8,275 nt of DNA from an uncultured Lachnospiraceae bacterium. GTDB taxonomy: Bacteria; Bacillota; Clostridia; Lachnospirales; Lachnospiraceae. The position numbers were made by a program, and so were the translations under genes. Under the pieces are notes generated by a model. That model made no database searches. It was given only the letters and a program-made list of their open reading frames with translations, and had not been told where the DNA came from. Location of the stretch: NCBI GenBank assembly GCA_910578605.1, contig CAJTQG010000013.1, positions 1 through 8,275 of the forward strand, given 5' to 3'. This document shows, in pieces, positions 6,284 through 8,275 of the stretch; position 1 is the first letter of the stretch; each line of letters opens with the position of its first letter.

Positions 6284-7195
6284 TTATGACTGGATATCAA
6301 ACATGGACATCAGTTTTTTGAAGGTATCTTGTCCATCCAGACAGGTGTCTGTCAAATAACCTTTCTCCCATTCCCATTCAGAGAGCCCACGATAATAATA
6401 CATTTTTTTTGCATCCTCAATGATAAACGGAATAAGCCCAAAACGCAGACACTCTTTTAATGCTATCAACCTTCCTACTCTGCCGTTGCCATCTTGAAAT
6501 GGATGAATGCATTCAAATGCATAATGGAAGTGAATGATGTCGTATATCGTGACAGCAGTTTTGGCTTCATATTCGGAAAGCAGAACCTTCATGCGTGGAG
6601 CAACCTCCTTCGGCTTTGCAGTTTCACGGCCACCAACCATATTGGCTCTTTTCTTATAATCCCCAACGGCAAACCATGCAAGCGAGGAGTCCTTTGTGCT
6701 TTGCTTCAAAATACGGTGCAGTTCTTTGATGATATCCTGGGTAAGCTGTTCTTCTGCCATATCGATACAAAAGTCAATGGCCCGAAAATGATTGACAGTT
6801 TCGATAATATCATCAACAGGGATACCTTCTCCGATATCTATTGTGTTTGTTTCAAAAATCAGCCTGGTCTGATCCTCACTGAGTTTGCTGCCCTCTATGT
6901 GATTAGAATTATAGGTCATCCGTACTTGAAGTTCATGGTACAGACCTCCAGGCATATGGATGTTTTTCTCATCTCTGAGCCTTTGAAGCAAACTGTTATC
7001 CGAAATAGTTTGGCATAGTTCATCTTTAGAACAACCGAAAAAAACAGCCATTTTTTCAAGAACATGATTAGCGATTTTCTCTCCCCGTCCGATTTTTGCC
7101 ACGGTGCGGGAGGAAATACCAAGTTCCTTAGCCAGTGCCGTTTTCGTCAGACCTTTTTCATTCAGTTTTTGTAGCAGACCAGAATATGAAATCAT
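6284..7195 (-). CDS. Fic domain AMPylase-type protein with N-terminal HTH (class II, self-inhibited)
   Basis: Fic enzymes transfer AMP, or occasionally other phosphate groups, from a nucleotide to a protein side chain. The protein has 303 residues from ATG 7193-7195. Residues about 5-58 are a Cro/C1-type helix-turn-helix (GLTKTALAKELGISSRTVAK). SNHIEG (97-102) fits the inhibitory motif (S/T)xxxE(G/N) placed ahead of the Fic core, as in class II proteins, which hold themselves inactive without a separate antitoxin. GDYKKRANMVGG (178-189) is the target-binding flap. HPFQDGNGRVGR (231-242) is the complete catalytic loop with His231. A GTG at 7202-7204 would add three residues, but it lies inside the ribosome binding site AGAAGGTG, so the ATG is preferred. 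The HTH plus promoter repeats suggests it represses its own gene. The target protein is unknown. Alternative roles are a transcription factor with a modifying domain or a toxin-like stress protein. Confidence 0.92.
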   Translation of the reverse strand: MISYSGLLQKLNEKGLTKTALAKELGISSRTVAKIGRGEKIANHVLEKMAVFFGCSKDELCQTISDNSLLQRLRDEKNIHMPGGLYHELQVRMTYNSNHIEGSKLSEDQTRLIFETNTIDIGEGIPVDDIIETVNHFRAIDFCIDMAEEQLTQDIIKELHRILKQSTKDSSLAWFAVGDYKKRANMVGGRETAKPKEVAPRMKVLLSEYEAKTAVTIYDIIHFHYAFECIHPFQDGNGRVGRLIALKECLRFGLIPFIIEDAKKMYYYRGLSEWEWEKGYLTDTCLDGQDTFKKLMSMFDIQS

Positions 7196-7201
7196 AGTGT
7201 T

Positions 7202-7209
7202 CACCTTCT
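7202..7209 (-). promoter_or_regulatory. Ribosome binding site that decides the Fic start
   Basis: AGAAGGTG lies 6 nt upstream of ATG 7193-7195. The alternative GTG codon at 7202-7204 is part of this site and has no properly spaced one of its own. Confidence 0.75.
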
Positions 7210-7219
7210 TTCTTTACTT

Positions 7220-7247
7220 ATTATACCCAAAAAAGCGAAAAAGTAAA
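7220..7247 (-). promoter_or_regulatory. Promoter of the Fic gene
   Basis: A perfect TATAAT -10 (7220-7225) is preceded by TTTACT (7242-7247) with a 16-nt spacer, or by CTTTAC (7243-7248) with 17 nt. The -35 lies within one copy of a 13-bp repeat, so a protein bound there would block RNA polymerase. The leader before the ATG is only about 18 nt. Confidence 0.7.
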
Positions 7248-7271
7248 GGTTTCTTTGTGAAAAAGTAAAGG
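7237..7271. repeat. Two 13-bp direct repeats, probable operator of the Fic gene
   Basis: GAAAAAGTAAAGG occurs twice without mismatch, at 7237-7249 and 7259-7271. The period is 22 bp (9-bp gap), about two helical turns, so both copies face the same side. The first overlaps the -35. A partial inverted copy, CTTTACTT (7212-7219), lies on the other side of the -10. The arrangement fits binding by an HTH protein; the HTH of the Fic protein itself is the obvious candidate. This is inference from position. Confidence 0.6.
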
Positions 7272-7330
7272 CAAAAACAGTCAAACACTCTGTAAAGAAT
7301 GATACTTGATTGGTTTTCTCCCTACCTGAT

Positions 7331-7689
7331 TTAACCTATATCTGACTTTGTAACTGTTCCCGCCTTTGCAGATATTTTCTCTATCCCAAACAAGCCTTTT
7401 GCATTTTCCACTTTCGTTAACTCATTTTCTTCTATGTACTCTTCAACTTCTTTCTGTGAGCTAGAAACAATCTCACCATTGCTTCCTACAGAATAATAAT
7501 TTACTTCTACTTTGATGGCATAACATTCTTCTTCCAATTTATCCAGTTCCTCATCTTCAAATGCCTCTATTTGACTGTCTAATATACCAGCTTCATTTAA
7601 AATTTTCTCATTTTTTAATTCAATTCCCTTTCTTTATTTTCTTCCCCCCACTGTTTTTGAATAATCTTATCTAACCGCTGTTTTATCAT
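7331..7689 (-). pseudogene. Small acidic protein of unknown function, split by a frameshift
   Basis: ATG 7687-7689, with AAGG about 9 nt upstream, opens a frame encoding a basic start (MIKQRLDKIIQKQWGEENKE), which stops at TAA 7615-7617 after 24 codons. A second frame, open from 7633 to TAA 7331-7333, carries the rest: KNEKILNEAGILDSQIEAFEDEEL, then ECYAIKVEVNYYSVGSNG, then a KEVEEYIEENEL segment and a lysine-rich end. That frame has no ATG upstream of its core; only TTG (7535-7537) or rare codons could start it. A one-base shift between 7633 and 7617, near AAAGAAAGGGAATTG, would give a single protein of about 118 residues. Either the gene is broken or the sequence has an indel error. I do not recognise the family. 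It ends about 85 bp before the Fic promoter, so no function link is shown. Confidence 0.45.
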
Positions 7690-7775
7690 AAAAATATACC
7701 TTATCTCCTTTATTTATCGTTTTCCTTCGTAATTAGCAGTTTATACTAATCCTCCGAAAAGAAAAAACTATTGTC

Positions 7776-8171
7776 CTAAAATCGACAAATTATGTCCTCA
7801 TTTTGCAATCCAAAAAAATCTCTTTTGTTTATTTTCGTAAAAACAAAAAGAAATATTTTCTTTCTATATCCCTCCTGTTTTTCTGTAATATCCTCAAATT
7901 CCTTTGTTTTACTTCTACTCAATTCCCATCTCACACAAGGACACTTTAAAGCTATATACAAAATCAAGATACAACCTATATTCATCAACACCCATAACAT
8001 ATACATAAATTACACCGCATTCGTCTTAAGAAAAATGACATTCATCAAGCAAAAAATATTGGTTAAAATCAAGCTTCCTATTTTTTTGAATACTTCAATT
8101 CTCCTCACTGTCCAACTTACTTTATAATAATTACCTTGAAACGAAATCTTCTTAATTATTTTATGAACTTT
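7776..8171 (-). pseudogene. Possible broken small membrane protein
   Basis: One minus-strand frame is open from about 8171 to TAG 7776-7778 except for a single TAA at 8010-8012. Upstream of the stop it reads KKISFQGNYYKVSWTVRRIEVFKKIG, then a hydrophobic stretch SLILTNIFCLMNVIFL. After it, MYMLWVLMNIGCILILYIAL is a second hydrophobic segment, followed by a charged tail. Two membrane segments in one frame around a single stop suggest a decayed gene. The 76-codon part from ATG 8004-8006 could still be translated, but its ribosome binding site is poor. AT-rich DNA yields such frames by chance, and the plus strand is open for 111 codons here too, so the call is weak. Confidence 0.3.
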
Positions 8172-8275
8172 TTAAATTGATTTAACATTCTATTCCTTTC
8201 ATTTAACATAATATCCTTTATATGAATTTTTATAAATTTGTTCTGTCTTATCATCTGCTGTGTTTCAAATCTTTG
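8156..8275 (-). CDS. 3' end of an unidentified reading frame entering from the right edge
   Basis: The frame is open from the right edge (QRFETQQMIRQNKF...) to TAA 8156-8158, 39 codons. It is rich in lysine and asparagine. An internal ATG at 8255-8257 has no good ribosome binding site, so if coding it is the C-terminal part of a longer protein. The base composition makes chance possible. It lies just upstream of the broken membrane frame, in a different phase, so both may derive from one degraded gene. Confidence 0.25.
   Translation of the reverse strand, partial: QRFETQQMIRQNKFIKIHIKDIMLNERNRMLNQFKKFIK

Noticed and set aside
6494..7018. 174-codon plus-strand frame inside the Fic gene
   Set aside because: Antisense to the Fic domain with its complete catalytic motif, so it is a shadow.
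7617..7640. Programmed -1 frameshift site AAAGGGA joining the two frames of the small acidic gene
   Set aside because: In the upstream frame the codons read GAA AGG GAA, so the heptamer is not in the phase needed for tandem slippage.
7792..8127. 111-codon plus-strand frame (MSSFCNPKKS...)
   Set aside because: It is the complement of the minus-strand membrane frame in AT-rich DNA, has no ribosome binding site, and no other gene in the window is on the plus strand.

Overview
The window looks like the chromosome of a low-GC Gram-positive bacterium, most likely a gut Clostridia/Lachnospiraceae species. The grounds are AT-rich DNA, AGGAGG-type ribosome binding sites, TTGACA/TATAAT promoters, factor-independent terminators, a clostridial TldD/TldE pair and a BspA-type leucine-rich-repeat surface protein. 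Every gene I can support lies on the minus strand, so transcription runs from right to left.

Right edge to 7331: a degraded, very AT-rich stretch. It holds the 3' end of an unidentified reading frame, a small membrane-protein frame broken by one stop, and a small acidic protein gene split by a frameshift. Next comes a Fic enzyme with an N-terminal Cro/C1-type HTH (6284-7195). Its promoter carries two copies of a 13-bp direct repeat, one lying over the -35, which suggests autoregulation. About 400 bases without a convincing gene follow.

Centre: tRNA-Trp(CCA) with its own promoter and terminator, then tldD and tldE, which encode the two halves of a TldD/TldE metalloprotease.

Left: the most interesting part. 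After tldE there is a good promoter (2663-2691), then an RNA with the hallmarks of a GEMM-I (c-di-GMP-I class) riboswitch, then a terminator whose 5' arm is the 3' strand of the aptamer's P1 stem. That is the layout of a ligand-activated transcriptional ON switch. It controls a two-gene unit for exported proteins: a secreted protein gene (1243-2321) and a BspA-like LRR protein that runs off the left edge. The first gene is broken by an insertion of about 80 bp made of two hairpins. Removing exactly 80 bp restores a 332-residue frame. So an apparently c-di-GMP-induced surface operon has lost its first gene to a small palindromic element, while the LRR gene is open as far as it can be read.
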